From: Polyangiaceae bacterium | GTDB lineage: Bacteria; Myxococcota_A; Polyangia; Polyangiales; Polyangiaceae | Length of the DNA: 64,000 bases | Direction of reading: 5' to 3' | NCBI GenBank assembly: GCA_025937835.1 | Contig: JAICQO010000016.1 | Span: 1 to 64,000 of the forward strand | Shown: positions 36,563-44,484 of the stretch, piece by piece | Layout of the letters: each line of letters begins with the position of its first letter | Position numbering within the stretch: the first letter of the stretch is position 1 | The notes under the pieces: model-generated | The model's database searches: none | What the model was told of the DNA's origin: nothing | Seen by the model: the letters and a program-made list of their open reading frames with translations, nothing else | Translations under genes and position numbers: made by a program

Positions 36563-37758
36563 CTCAGCACCTCCGGAGCCAGCTGGTTCAGCGTGTAGCG
36601 GAGGCCGATGTCCGTGTCCTCGTCGCAGATCCGGCGCTTGCCCAGGTACATCTGCGGGGTCGACACCGGGATGCCGTTGTCGGAAGCGAAATGCAGGTGA
36701 TTGTTGAGGAGCGTTTCGGTCTTCCGATCTTCGATGCAGCGAGCGAGGTTGTCACCGAAGCGCTGCCGGAGCAGCGCCTTCAGCGCCTGCGGACCGGATT
36801 TCCCCGCGTTGGCAACGGTCTCCTGGTTTTCGTAGACCCACTCCAGCACCAGGCGAGCCTGGTCGCCGCCGCACAGCACCGCTTTGGAGACGATGCAGGC
36901 GCCGGGGTGGAGCGGCGAATCGAGCATCCAATTGCACTCGTTGTCGAGCGGGAACAGCGCGAGCTGCGCGTCGAGCCGCTCGAGCACGCGCTCGGCCGCG
37001 AGCCGCTCGTGGAACGCCTTGCACGTGGGGCACAGCGGATCCTCGAAGAACAGCGCGGTCTGCGCCGGGCGCGCTCCGCGCAACGAGACGAGCTCGCCCT
37101 GCTTGGGTTTGGGCTGTTGGAGCTCGCCGCAGCGGGTCAGAAACGGCCGGTGATCGGGCACCGACGCCGCGTACACCACCGCCGGGACGAGCGTGGCGAG
37201 GCCCAGACCGACCAGCCAGATCAACGGCATCAGCCAATGAGACGGCCGCCGCGGCTCGTTCGAGCGCAAGGAAGTGATCGCGAATGCGCCGGCGATCGCC
37301 AGCAACACGGACGCCGAATAGATGCCGGCGCAGGTCTTACAAACCTGGCCGAGCTTGGTCAGGCTGATCACCAACATCGCGACCGACACGGTCAGCGGCG
37401 CGAAGCTGACGAGCCCGAAGAACCCCAGCGCGCGGCGCGAGGCCGTCCGGCCGCCGAGCAGCAGGTAGGCGGCGAACCCCAGGTAGAAGGTGAACGCTCC
37501 GAGCGCGAACAGCGAGATCGGGATACCGCCCCAGCGGCTGTCCTTGAGCAGCGCGGAGTACGGGCTGTACATCGCCGCGCGGCAGGCTTCCCCGTCCGAG
37601 GTCGGCTTGGCCCCTGGAATGAAGCTGCAGTGAACGTCGTGGAGACCGCGATCGAGGTGCGCCGCGTAGTCGAGCGTCGACAGGCCGGCGAACACCAGGC
37701 CGATCAACGCCGCGACCAACGCAACCCAGGCGCAGATCGTGGTTCTCGACCGGGACAT
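36559..37758 (-). CDS. VKOR-DsbA fusion (disulphide-forming membrane enzyme)
   Basis: 399 residues. The N-terminal half is a four- to five-helix vitamin K epoxide reductase-like domain with loop cysteines C44 (HCSF) and C59 (ACRA) and active-site C140-K-T-C143. After another helix (about 190-213), a DsbA-type thioredoxin domain follows with CPTC at about residue 241 and the cis-Pro loop VSTPQMYLGKR. It should oxidise exported proteins and pass electrons to quinone, replacing DsbB plus DsbA. ATGA overlap with the OmpA-like gene shows co-transcription. Confidence 0.9.
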   Translation of the reverse strand: MSRSRTTICAWVALVAALIGLVFAGLSTLDYAAHLDRGLHDVHCSFIPGAKPTSDGEACRAAMYSPYSALLKDSRWGGIPISLFALGAFTFYLGFAAYLLLGGRTASRRALGFFGLVSFAPLTVSVAMLVISLTKLGQVCKTCAGIYSASVLLAIAGAFAITSLRSNEPRRPSHWLMPLIWLVGLGLATLVPAVVYAASVPDHRPFLTRCGELQQPKPKQGELVSLRGARPAQTALFFEDPLCPTCKAFHERLAAERVLERLDAQLALFPLDNECNWMLDSPLHPGACIVSKAVLCGGDQARLVLEWVYENQETVANAGKSGPQALKALLRQRFGDNLARCIEDRKTETLLNNHLHFASDNGIPVSTPQMYLGKRRICDEDTDIGLRYTLNQLAPEVLR

Positions 37759-37963
37759 CGGGCGAGCGTTGCAACGTCGGGCCGTCAGGTCAACTCGGTT
37801 GGCATTCGATGGGGGGTCCGTGGCCGAGCCGCGCGGCCGGTGGTGAGCCTGCGCACCGGCTACTCCGGAGTCCTCCCCGAACTGCCGAGCTCGAATCCCC
37901 GCGTAGAAACAGGGGAAACTTCTGAGCTAGATTAGGCCCGAGCCTCCGCTGCTCGCCTATCCA
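37759..37963. other. Divergent intergenic region between VKOR-DsbA and gntK
   Basis: 205 bases that must contain the promoters of the redox operon and of gluconokinase. I see a TAGATT at about 37928 that could be a -10 for gntK. A segment near 37887-37902 superficially recalls a tRNA T-arm, but no tRNA folds around it. Nothing else was recognised. Confidence 0.35.
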
Positions 37964-38497
37964 GTGATGCTGATTCTAGTGATGGGAGTCACGGCCGCGG
38001 GCAAGAGCACCGTCGGCCGGCGCCTGGCAGAGCGCCTCGGCCTGCCATTTCACGACGCGGACGACTTTCATCCCGAATCCAACCGCCAAAAGATGGCCAG
38101 GAACGAGGCGCTGAACGACGACGATCGGCGCCCCTGGCTCGAGCTGATGGCGACGGCGGCGGTCGACTGGGAGAAGGCCGGCGGCGCGGTGTTGGCTTGC
38201 TCCGCCTTGAAGCAGAAGTACCGCGAGCTCTTGTTCTCCCGCGTGACGGAAGGCCGCATCGTGTTCCTCGAGATCACGCCCGAGCAGGCCGCGGCGCGGC
38301 TCGAGGCGCGCAAGGGGGAGCACGCGATCATCCGCGACTACGATCGCGTGCTCCGAGGTCAGTTCGCCGATCTCGAGCCGCCGGCCCCCGCGATCCGGGT
38401 GCCGGCGGTGTTGCCGCTCGAGGAGCTCGTGGAGCGCGCCGCTCGAGCGCTCTACGCGGACGGGCTCAGTCCACCCAACCGATCTCCTGCGCCGTAG
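37964..38497 (+). CDS. gntK: Gluconokinase
   Basis: 177 residues from a GTG (an ATG follows immediately). P-loop GVTAAGKST (residues 8-16), substrate motif HDADDFHPESNRQKM and DDRRPWLE, CSALKQKYRELL, and RGQFADLEPP match the short GntK family, which phosphorylates D-gluconate with ATP to feed the pentose phosphate or Entner-Doudoroff pathway. The usual GHF(M/F) segment reads GEHAIIRDYDRVL here. The 3' end overlaps the convergent protease gene by 32 bases. Confidence 0.9.
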   Translation: MMLILVMGVTAAGKSTVGRRLAERLGLPFHDADDFHPESNRQKMARNEALNDDDRRPWLELMATAAVDWEKAGGAVLACSALKQKYRELLFSRVTEGRIVFLEITPEQAAARLEARKGEHAIIRDYDRVLRGQFADLEPPAPAIRVPAVLPLEELVERAARALYADGLSPPNRSPAP

Positions 38498-39260
38498 TGC
38501 GGCCCACGAAGAGCTCGCTCAAGCTCTCGGGCGGCCGCTCATCGGTCGCGGAAATCACGCGATTTCGCGCCATCACCTCGGCGCCCGGTTGAGGAAAGAG
38601 CGGCGAGCGCTCCGGCTCCGGCAGCCCCTCGGGGAAACGCGTGCGCCCGGTCGCGTCGTATTTGTCGCTCGCGCCGAGCGTGTGCAAGAGCTCGTGAGCC
38701 ACGACGAACAACGCGAGATCGACGGTGGTCGCATCGAGCTCCACGTGCGTCACGCCGATGCGACCGCCCTCTTCACTGAAGCCCTCGACGTGCGAAGCGC
38801 TCGAGCTCTGGGGCGGCTCGGCCACCAGGTATATCCGTGAATCGAAGCGGTGCGTGGACACCGACGCGGCGCGATCGACCGCCGCGGTGTACCGCCACAG
38901 CCGGTACGCGTGCACGACGCGCTCGAAGAAGGTCTCCCCCGGATCGTTCGGCGGCAACGACTCGACTCGCACCGGACCGATCGGCACGATCTCGATCATG
39001 CGCGGGGCCCCGGGTTGGTAGCGCGCGTACTCCTCGGCGAGCCGCTCCTCGAGCGCCACCGCTCGGCTGATCAGCGCGGGCAACGCCTTCGGCTCGACGT
39101 TGCCGCGTTCGAGCAACACCAACCCGACGCGGATCGGCTGCGCCCACTCGGTGCGCGCCTTGCGCGCCCGGACGTCGTAGCAAGCCCACAAGCAGACGAC
39201 GGCGAGCAGCGTGAGCAGGATCGACACCCGAACCCGATAGAAACCGCCGCGCCGGAACAT
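38466..39260 (-). CDS. Membrane-anchored metzincin-like zinc protease
   Basis: 264 residues. An N-terminal anchor (RVSILLTLLAVVCLWACY) leads to an extracytoplasmic domain with the zinc site FVVAHELLHTLGASDKYD. This is HExxHxxGxxD, the snapalysin-type metzincin pattern with Asp as third ligand. A later VMARNR could be the Met-turn. No family name can be given with certainty. No ribosome site is evident before the ATG; a TATATA stretch lies about 15 bases upstream, so the mRNA leader may be very short. The 3' end overlaps gntK. Confidence 0.55.
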   Translation of the reverse strand: MFRRGGFYRVRVSILLTLLAVVCLWACYDVRARKARTEWAQPIRVGLVLLERGNVEPKALPALISRAVALEERLAEEYARYQPGAPRMIEIVPIGPVRVESLPPNDPGETFFERVVHAYRLWRYTAAVDRAASVSTHRFDSRIYLVAEPPQSSSASHVEGFSEEGGRIGVTHVELDATTVDLALFVVAHELLHTLGASDKYDATGRTRFPEGLPEPERSPLFPQPGAEVMARNRVISATDERPPESLSELFVGRTTAQEIGWVD

Positions 39261-39407
39261 GTACCAAAAGGTACGATATATAAGTAAAAGTGCCCACCGC
39301 GCCCACCTGGCGTCGCGCGCTAATTACGCGATTCCTAAGTGTTTTTACGGATACGCGGCGCCTCGGGCCAAACGGCGCTTCTCAGTTTGAGACAGCCATT
39401 TCGCCGA
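39261..39407. promoter_or_regulatory. AT-rich promoter segment with GTACC-GGTAC inverted repeat
   Basis: Immediately upstream of the protease ATG lies an inverted repeat GTACC-AAAA-GGTAC (39261-39274), followed on the minus strand by a TATATA run (about 39276-39281). In such GC-rich DNA this AT-rich block is conspicuous. It may form a -10 plus an operator. The rest of the gap up to the TPR lipoprotein stop holds nothing recognised. Confidence 0.4.
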
Positions 39408-40505
39408 CTAGCGCTTCTGCGCAGACAAGAAGCGCTCGGCCTCGGCCCGGCCGGGATGAGTCTTGGGAGCCTCCGAGAGGAAGCGTTCGAACAACGGTCG
39501 CGCCTCGTTCGGTCGCTTCAAATAGTCCGCGTACAGAACCCCGAGGTTGAAGGTCGCAGACAGATTGTTCGGCTGCTTGTCGAGCGCACGCTTGAGCAGC
39601 GCCTCGACCTCGCCGAGCGCTGCCGTGTCGTCCTTCTTGGCGAGGCCGCGCCGCGCGGCGGCCAGGCCGAGCAGAGCGGGCACGTCGTCCGGGTTCACCT
39701 CGGTCACCGCCTCGAACTGCTGCCGCGCCTTGTCGTAGACGCCCGCCTGCAACAGCACGGTGCCGATGTTGAGGCGCGCGGTGGTGTCGCCCGGATCGAG
39801 CTCGCTGGCCTTACTGAAATGACGGAACGACTCGGCGTCGTCCCCCTTCTTCAGCGCGATGAGGCCCGCGGTGCGCTCGGCGCGAGCGCTGTTCGGGTCC
39901 GCCTTGCGCGCTTCCCCGATCAACAGCTCCGCGGTGTCGACCTCGCCCTTCGCGAGGTGCGTGAGAGCGAGCTCGGAAAGCGCGTTGGCGTCGCTCGAGC
40001 GCTTGATCAAGAGCTGATGCGCCTGCTCGAGTGCGCGATCGTAGGCGCCGGCTTCGCGCAGCGCCGCGACCAACGCCAGGCCGGCGGTGCGCGCTTGCGG
40101 GTGCGCTTTCACGAAGGGTTCGAGCGCCGCGACGGCGCCTTGCGGGTCGCCGCGCCGCCGCCGCACCTCGGAGAGCGCCACGGCCACGTCCTCTGCGTTC
40201 GGCGCGAGCTCGAGGGCCGCGGTGAGCTCCTTCTCCGCTGCTGCGAGGTTCCCCGCCTCGGCGTGAAGCACGCCTAGGTCGTAGCGTGCTTCCCACAGCT
40301 TGCCGTCGGTGCTGACGGCCTCCTTCAAGAGCTCGATCGCGCGATCCCGCCCGTTCGCGGTCTTCGCTGCCTCCACGCCTTGCGCCATCTTGCTGATCGC
40401 GCGCGGGTCCGAGGGCGGCAAGGCCGGAGCCTTGCTGGATTTCTTCGCGCCGCCGCAAGCGGCGAGCGCCAGGCACAGCGCAAACCCGAGCACCCGAACG
40501 CTCAT
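39408..40505 (-). CDS. TPR lipoprotein, GltE (AglT)-like
   Basis: 365 residues. Signal peptide with canonical lipobox LAAC (C17), short Lys/Ser linker, then about eight TPR units from residue 40 to the end (for example LWEARYDLGVLHAEAGNLAAAEKEL and TARLNIGTVLLQAGVYDKARQQFE). In Myxococcus xanthus the gliding gene gltE (aglT) encodes a TPR lipoprotein next to gltD (agmU), a very long TPR protein; the same pair, with an ATGA overlap, occurs here. Likely outer membrane. The name is inferred from layout only; a generic TPR lipoprotein cannot be excluded. Confidence 0.6.
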   Translation of the reverse strand: MSVRVLGFALCLALAACGGAKKSSKAPALPPSDPRAISKMAQGVEAAKTANGRDRAIELLKEAVSTDGKLWEARYDLGVLHAEAGNLAAAEKELTAALELAPNAEDVAVALSEVRRRRGDPQGAVAALEPFVKAHPQARTAGLALVAALREAGAYDRALEQAHQLLIKRSSDANALSELALTHLAKGEVDTAELLIGEARKADPNSARAERTAGLIALKKGDDAESFRHFSKASELDPGDTTARLNIGTVLLQAGVYDKARQQFEAVTEVNPDDVPALLGLAAARRGLAKKDDTAALGEVEALLKRALDKQPNNLSATFNLGVLYADYLKRPNEARPLFERFLSEAPKTHPGRAEAERFLSAQKR

Positions 40506-43500
40506 TTGCCCGCCCCTCGGGCTGCCTTCGTAGCCGGCTTCCCGTCGCCCGATTTGGAGCCAGCCTCATCGGTGCCGGGCTTTGCCTCGTCGCCTTCGGG
40601 CGCGATCAGGAACGGCTCGCTCTCGCCGCCGGCCTTGCGTCGCGGCGCGGAGATCAGCGCTGGCATCGGCGAGGCCGCCTGCGAGCGGATTTCGAAGCCC
40701 GTCTCTTTGAGCGGCGGATAGAGCTCGGCGTTCAGACGGCCCAGCGCCTCGCGCATCTTCGCCGTCCAGGCGTTGAAGATGCCGAGCTCGAGCGCTTTTT
40801 GCCAGCCGCTCTCGTAAGCTTCGAGGCTGCGCTCTTCGATGGGGATCACGAACTCCTCGATCGACTGGCGGTAAATTTCCTTCTCCTCTTCGCCGAGGCT
40901 CGGCGGCGGCGGCGAGTTCAGGAGCGCCTTGGAGAAGCTCTCGTAGGTCGCGCCGATCTGGTAGAGCGCTGCGGTCGTCCACTCGGCGACGCCCATCTCG
41001 GCCGTTGCCAGGAAGGCCTCGGCCGCCTTCTTGAGCAGCTCGCTCTTCTGCTTCAGCCGATCCTTGAGCTGCTTGACGTTGCCCTCGATCTTCACCGCGC
41101 CGAAGCGCTGGAGATAGGCCTCGCCCTGCATGTAGCGGGCCTTGGCGGCGTAGTACTTGCCGCGCTGATCGAGGGTTTGCTTGCGCTGGCCGTAGGTGTG
41201 AACCGCGCGCTCGAGCGCCGAGCCACGCGTGCGCTCGTCCTCGCTCACGGCAGCGAGGCGCACGAGGGCCTCGATCTGGCTGCTCGGCGATTTGGCGCTC
41301 TTCGCGTAACGCTCGTAAAGCGTCGCTGCTTCGCGCTTCTTGCCCGCCTTCTCGTGGGCCTTCCCCATCAGGAACGTGACCTCGTCGGCCGAGTCGTCCT
41401 TCGGGTAGTACTTCTTGAACTTCTCGCCGCTCTCGATCGCACCCTTGTGGTCGCCGATGGTGGTTCGCAGCAACACCGCGTTCAGCGCGGCGTCCTTGTG
41501 GTGCTCCGAGCGCGGGAAGTGGTCGACGATCTGCGCGTCGTAGGCGGCCGCTTCCGCGAACAGACCCACCTCCTGGTGCGTCTGGGCGGCGATCCACAGC
41601 CCCTGCGCGGCTTCGGGCCGGGCCTTGTGCTCGGTCATCAACAGCTTGGCCGCGACGCCCAGAGAGGCGAGGTCGCCCGCACGCTTGGCCTCGACGGCGG
41701 CGTTGACGGCCGCCTGGGCCGCGCGTTCCTCCCGCGGAAACTCGCGGGCGGCCCGCAAGTACGCCTTGGCTGCCTCGTCGTGCTTGCCGTCCGCGCTGAG
41801 CTGCTCGCCCTGCTTGAACACGGCGGCGACGATCAACCCGTTCAGCCGCGACTGCTGCGCGGGCGTCTGGAACGCCGGCGCGGACTTCAACCGTCGCGCC
41901 CAGGTCTCGATGTTGGCGTAGTCCCGGCTCTTGTTGAAGGAATCGAGCACGAGCTCGCCCGCGGTCGCCGCGTGCCGATCGGTCGGATACTTCTCGAGCA
42001 AGAGGCCCCACTGCCGGACCGCCACGTCGAAGACCTGGTAGTCGTAGTAGAGCTTGCCCTGTCGGAACAGGAGCTCGGGGATCTCCTTGTCGTTCGGATA
42101 GCTCCGAACATAGAGCTCCATGGCTTCCGTGAGCTTCTTGTCGAGCTCGGTCTCTTCTTGCTTCTTGCCGGCTTTTCGCGTGGCCTCGAACTCCGCGGCG
42201 CGCGCGACCTCGAGCGCCGCGAGCGCGTTGTAGAGGGCAGTTCGTGACAGCTCGCCGTTCGGGTTCAGGCGGACGGCCGCGAGATACGCATCTGCCGCCT
42301 CGGTCGCGTTTTCGAGCCTATAGAAGTGGATCTCGCCGAGGTTGAAATAGACCTCGTAGGCCTGCTTCGTCTTGCCGAAGCGGCTCAGATACACGGTGTA
42401 CAGCGCCTCGGCGCCCTCGAACTCGGCCTTGCTGTTCTTGTCCGCCTGCGCCTTGCCGTGCAGGCCCACCGCGTCCTGTCGCAGCTGCGCTTCGATCGCC
42501 TTCTCGGCCTCGGCGAGCTTCCCCGGCGTCTGCACCTGAGCCCAGGCCGAGGCTCTGCGCTTCTTCTCGCCTGCCGGCGGCGCCGTGTATTCGCGAAGGA
42601 TCCACTGGTAGTCCTTCTCGAGCTCTTTCCAGGCCTCGAGCGTGGAGTGAGCCTGCGCGATCTTGAGCGCGTATTCGTAGGCGTCGGGGCTGGTCGGCTC
42701 GAGCCGGAGCAGCAGGCGGTAAGCCTCGATCCCGCGCTCGTAGTGCGACTGATCGTAGAACGCCTCGGCCAGGGTGCGCACGATCTGCCCCGCGAACTTC
42801 TCGCCGCCGGCCTTGACGAGGAAGCGGTGCATGTCTTCGGCGCGGTTCTTCTCGTCTTCGACGAAGACTGCGACCAGGTTCTTGAGCGCCTCGTTCTGGA
42901 GCTCGTCTAGCTCGTCTTTCTTCTTCTTGCTCTTGGTCCGGTCGGAGTCCTGCGTGGCCTTGAACACCGATAGGAAGCGGCGCGCGGCTTCCTCCGGCTT
43001 GCCCAGGCGCCACAGCGTCCAGGCGCTCTTGAACAGCGCGAGGTCGTAGAGCTCGCTCTTCTCGTACTTGAGAACGGCCTCGTACTCGTCGTACGCGGTC
43101 TGGTAGTTCGGCACATCCTTCGTGAATTCGTGCTCGGCGCGCGCCATGTGCGCGTCGGGGACGAAGCGGCTCTCCGGGAACCACTCGATGATCTTGTCGA
43201 AGCGCACCAGCGCCTCGTCGAACTTGCCCTCTTCGGTCGCGAGGAAGCCGTCCACGTACAGGGCGAGGTCGTAGTCCTTGAAGGTCTTGTGCTGCTTCAG
43301 GACCTTCGCGAACCGAGCGCGAGGCACCGAGTAGTCGGGCAAGGGTGCGTCGTCCCGCAGATCGGCCGGCGTCTTCTCCCATTTTTGGAAGGCGGTGATG
43401 AATTTGTCTCGCGCTTCTTCCCACTCGAGCTCGCCGATGCGCAGCAACGCCTCCGGCATCTCGGGTGCGCCCGCCGGAGATTCGCGGATCAGCTTCTCGA

Positions 43501-43843
43501 GCAAGGCGTGGGCCTCGCGTCGCAAGCGCTTGCCTTCCTCGATGTTGCGGCTGATCCGGCGCTCGATCTTCTGCCCCAAGGCCGCGCGCAGGCGCTCGGG
43601 GATCTGCAAGCTCACCCGGCGCGCGCGGGCGTCTTTCTTGCGGGCCTCGGCGCGCTTCTTGATTGTCGGCCGCTCTTGCTTGCCGATTTGCCGCTCGGCA
43701 CGGGCCTTGATTTTCGGCGTTTCGCTGGCCGCGGCAGCCTCGACAGCGAACGACTGGAGCGGCTCCCAGAGCCCCGAAGCGAGCAGACACGAAAGCGAAA
43801 GGCCGAACCGGCCGAGCCGCCCTACACGCCGAACCGAACGCAT
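40502..43843 (-). CDS. Long TPR protein, GltD (AgmU)-like
   Basis: 1113 residues from the ATG at 43843; an in-frame start at 43882 would add 13 residues before the signal peptide. After a signal peptide (MRSVRRVGRLGRFGLS ... SFAVEA) and a basic helical stretch, more than a dozen TPR-like helical pairs fill the protein, for example FDEALVRFDKIIEWFPESRFV, AYEVYFNLGEIHFYRLENATEA and ADEVTFLMGKAHEKAGKKREAA. Length and repeat layout match AgmU/GltD of the Myxococcus gliding machinery, thought to work in the periplasm and possibly the cytoplasm. The following lipoprotein gene overlaps by ATGA. A gliding role is an inference. Confidence 0.6.
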   Translation of the reverse strand: MRSVRRVGRLGRFGLSLSCLLASGLWEPLQSFAVEAAAASETPKIKARAERQIGKQERPTIKKRAEARKKDARARRVSLQIPERLRAALGQKIERRISRNIEEGKRLRREAHALLEKLIRESPAGAPEMPEALLRIGELEWEEARDKFITAFQKWEKTPADLRDDAPLPDYSVPRARFAKVLKQHKTFKDYDLALYVDGFLATEEGKFDEALVRFDKIIEWFPESRFVPDAHMARAEHEFTKDVPNYQTAYDEYEAVLKYEKSELYDLALFKSAWTLWRLGKPEEAARRFLSVFKATQDSDRTKSKKKKDELDELQNEALKNLVAVFVEDEKNRAEDMHRFLVKAGGEKFAGQIVRTLAEAFYDQSHYERGIEAYRLLLRLEPTSPDAYEYALKIAQAHSTLEAWKELEKDYQWILREYTAPPAGEKKRRASAWAQVQTPGKLAEAEKAIEAQLRQDAVGLHGKAQADKNSKAEFEGAEALYTVYLSRFGKTKQAYEVYFNLGEIHFYRLENATEAADAYLAAVRLNPNGELSRTALYNALAALEVARAAEFEATRKAGKKQEETELDKKLTEAMELYVRSYPNDKEIPELLFRQGKLYYDYQVFDVAVRQWGLLLEKYPTDRHAATAGELVLDSFNKSRDYANIETWARRLKSAPAFQTPAQQSRLNGLIVAAVFKQGEQLSADGKHDEAAKAYLRAAREFPREERAAQAAVNAAVEAKRAGDLASLGVAAKLLMTEHKARPEAAQGLWIAAQTHQEVGLFAEAAAYDAQIVDHFPRSEHHKDAALNAVLLRTTIGDHKGAIESGEKFKKYYPKDDSADEVTFLMGKAHEKAGKKREAATLYERYAKSAKSPSSQIEALVRLAAVSEDERTRGSALERAVHTYGQRKQTLDQRGKYYAAKARYMQGEAYLQRFGAVKIEGNVKQLKDRLKQKSELLKKAAEAFLATAEMGVAEWTTAALYQIGATYESFSKALLNSPPPPSLGEEEKEIYRQSIEEFVIPIEERSLEAYESGWQKALELGIFNAWTAKMREALGRLNAELYPPLKETGFEIRSQAASPMPALISAPRRKAGGESEPFLIAPEGDEAKPGTDEAGSKSGDGKPATKAARGAGK

Positions 43844-44078
43844 GTGCTGGGGAAGAATACTGTTGCTCGCTGCTACATCCAATGCCCAACGTGGGCCCCG
43901 TGATCAGGGAACGTGCCCACATTGTGCCCCGCCGTCTCACCGCAACTGCAAAGGCAACACGGGCAACACCGCACACCGCACACCGCACACCGCGGACCAC
44001 GACGACATTCTCGAGGCCGAGAAAAAGCCGCGGCGCGCGCGAGATCTACTGGCGGGAACCTGGTACTATCGTCCGATA
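43844..44078. promoter_or_regulatory. Divergent promoter region of gltD-like and receiver genes
   Basis: 235 bases between divergent genes. It contains an inverted repeat GTGGGC/GCCCAC (43891-43896, 43915-43920), two AACGTG copies (43889 and 43910), and the 7-bp tandem repeat listed separately. These could be operator or bent-DNA elements. No reliable -10/-35 pair was found. Confidence 0.35.
43966..43993. repeat. Tandem 7-bp repeat, four perfect copies (ACACCGC)
   Basis: Four exact head-to-tail copies of ACACCGC occur in the divergent promoter region between the gltD-like gene and the receiver gene. Such short arrays can vary in copy number by slippage and so change promoter spacing. The repeat is seen directly; a function is inferred. 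Confidence 0.7.
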
Positions 44079-44474
44079 GTGGGCCCGCTGTCCGAAACGC
44101 CGCGGCACGCGTCGCTGCAGATCCTGATAGTCGACGACGATCCGATCGTGACGAGGATGTTGAGCCGCGTTCTGTCCGCGCACACCGTGCAGGTTGCCAA
44201 CAGCGGAGCCGGCGCGCTCGAGCGCCTCAGCCATCACCATTTCGATCTGATCCTGTGCGACCTCACCATGCCCGGCATGAGCGGGATGGAGCTGTATCGG
44301 GCCGTCGAAGCCGAATCTGCCGAGACCGCCGAGCGCATGATCTTCATGACCGGCGGCGCCTTCACCCGCGAGGGGCAAGAGTTCCTGGAGCGTGTTCCGA
44401 ATGGTCGGCTCGAGAAGCCTTTCGACCTCCGCGCGCTGCGGGCGGTAGCCGCGACGCGCTCATTGGCACTTTAG
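44079..44474 (+). CDS. Stand-alone receiver (CheY-like) protein
   Basis: 131 residues from a GTG, the only receiver-sized start in a longer open frame. Acidic pair in ILIVDDDP, phospho-acceptor Asp in ILCDLTMPGMSG, conserved Thr in IFMTGGAFT and Lys in LEKPFD are all present, so it should be phosphorylatable. There is no output domain. It lies alone on the plus strand between two modules of TPR and envelope genes that resemble gliding genes, and converges on the gltC-like gene with ten bases between them. It may act by protein-protein contact, as CheY does. Its kinase is not in the window. Confidence 0.85.
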   Translation: MGPLSETPRHASLQILIVDDDPIVTRMLSRVLSAHTVQVANSGAGALERLSHHHFDLILCDLTMPGMSGMELYRAVEAESAETAERMIFMTGGAFTREGQEFLERVPNGRLEKPFDLRALRAVAATRSLAL

Positions 44475-44484
44475 CCGCGCGCGC

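Noticed and set aside
37887-37902. tRNA T-arm-like sequence (GAGCTCGAATCCCCGC)
   Set aside because: No acceptor stem, D-arm or anticodon arm can be folded around it, and the T-stem itself does not pair.
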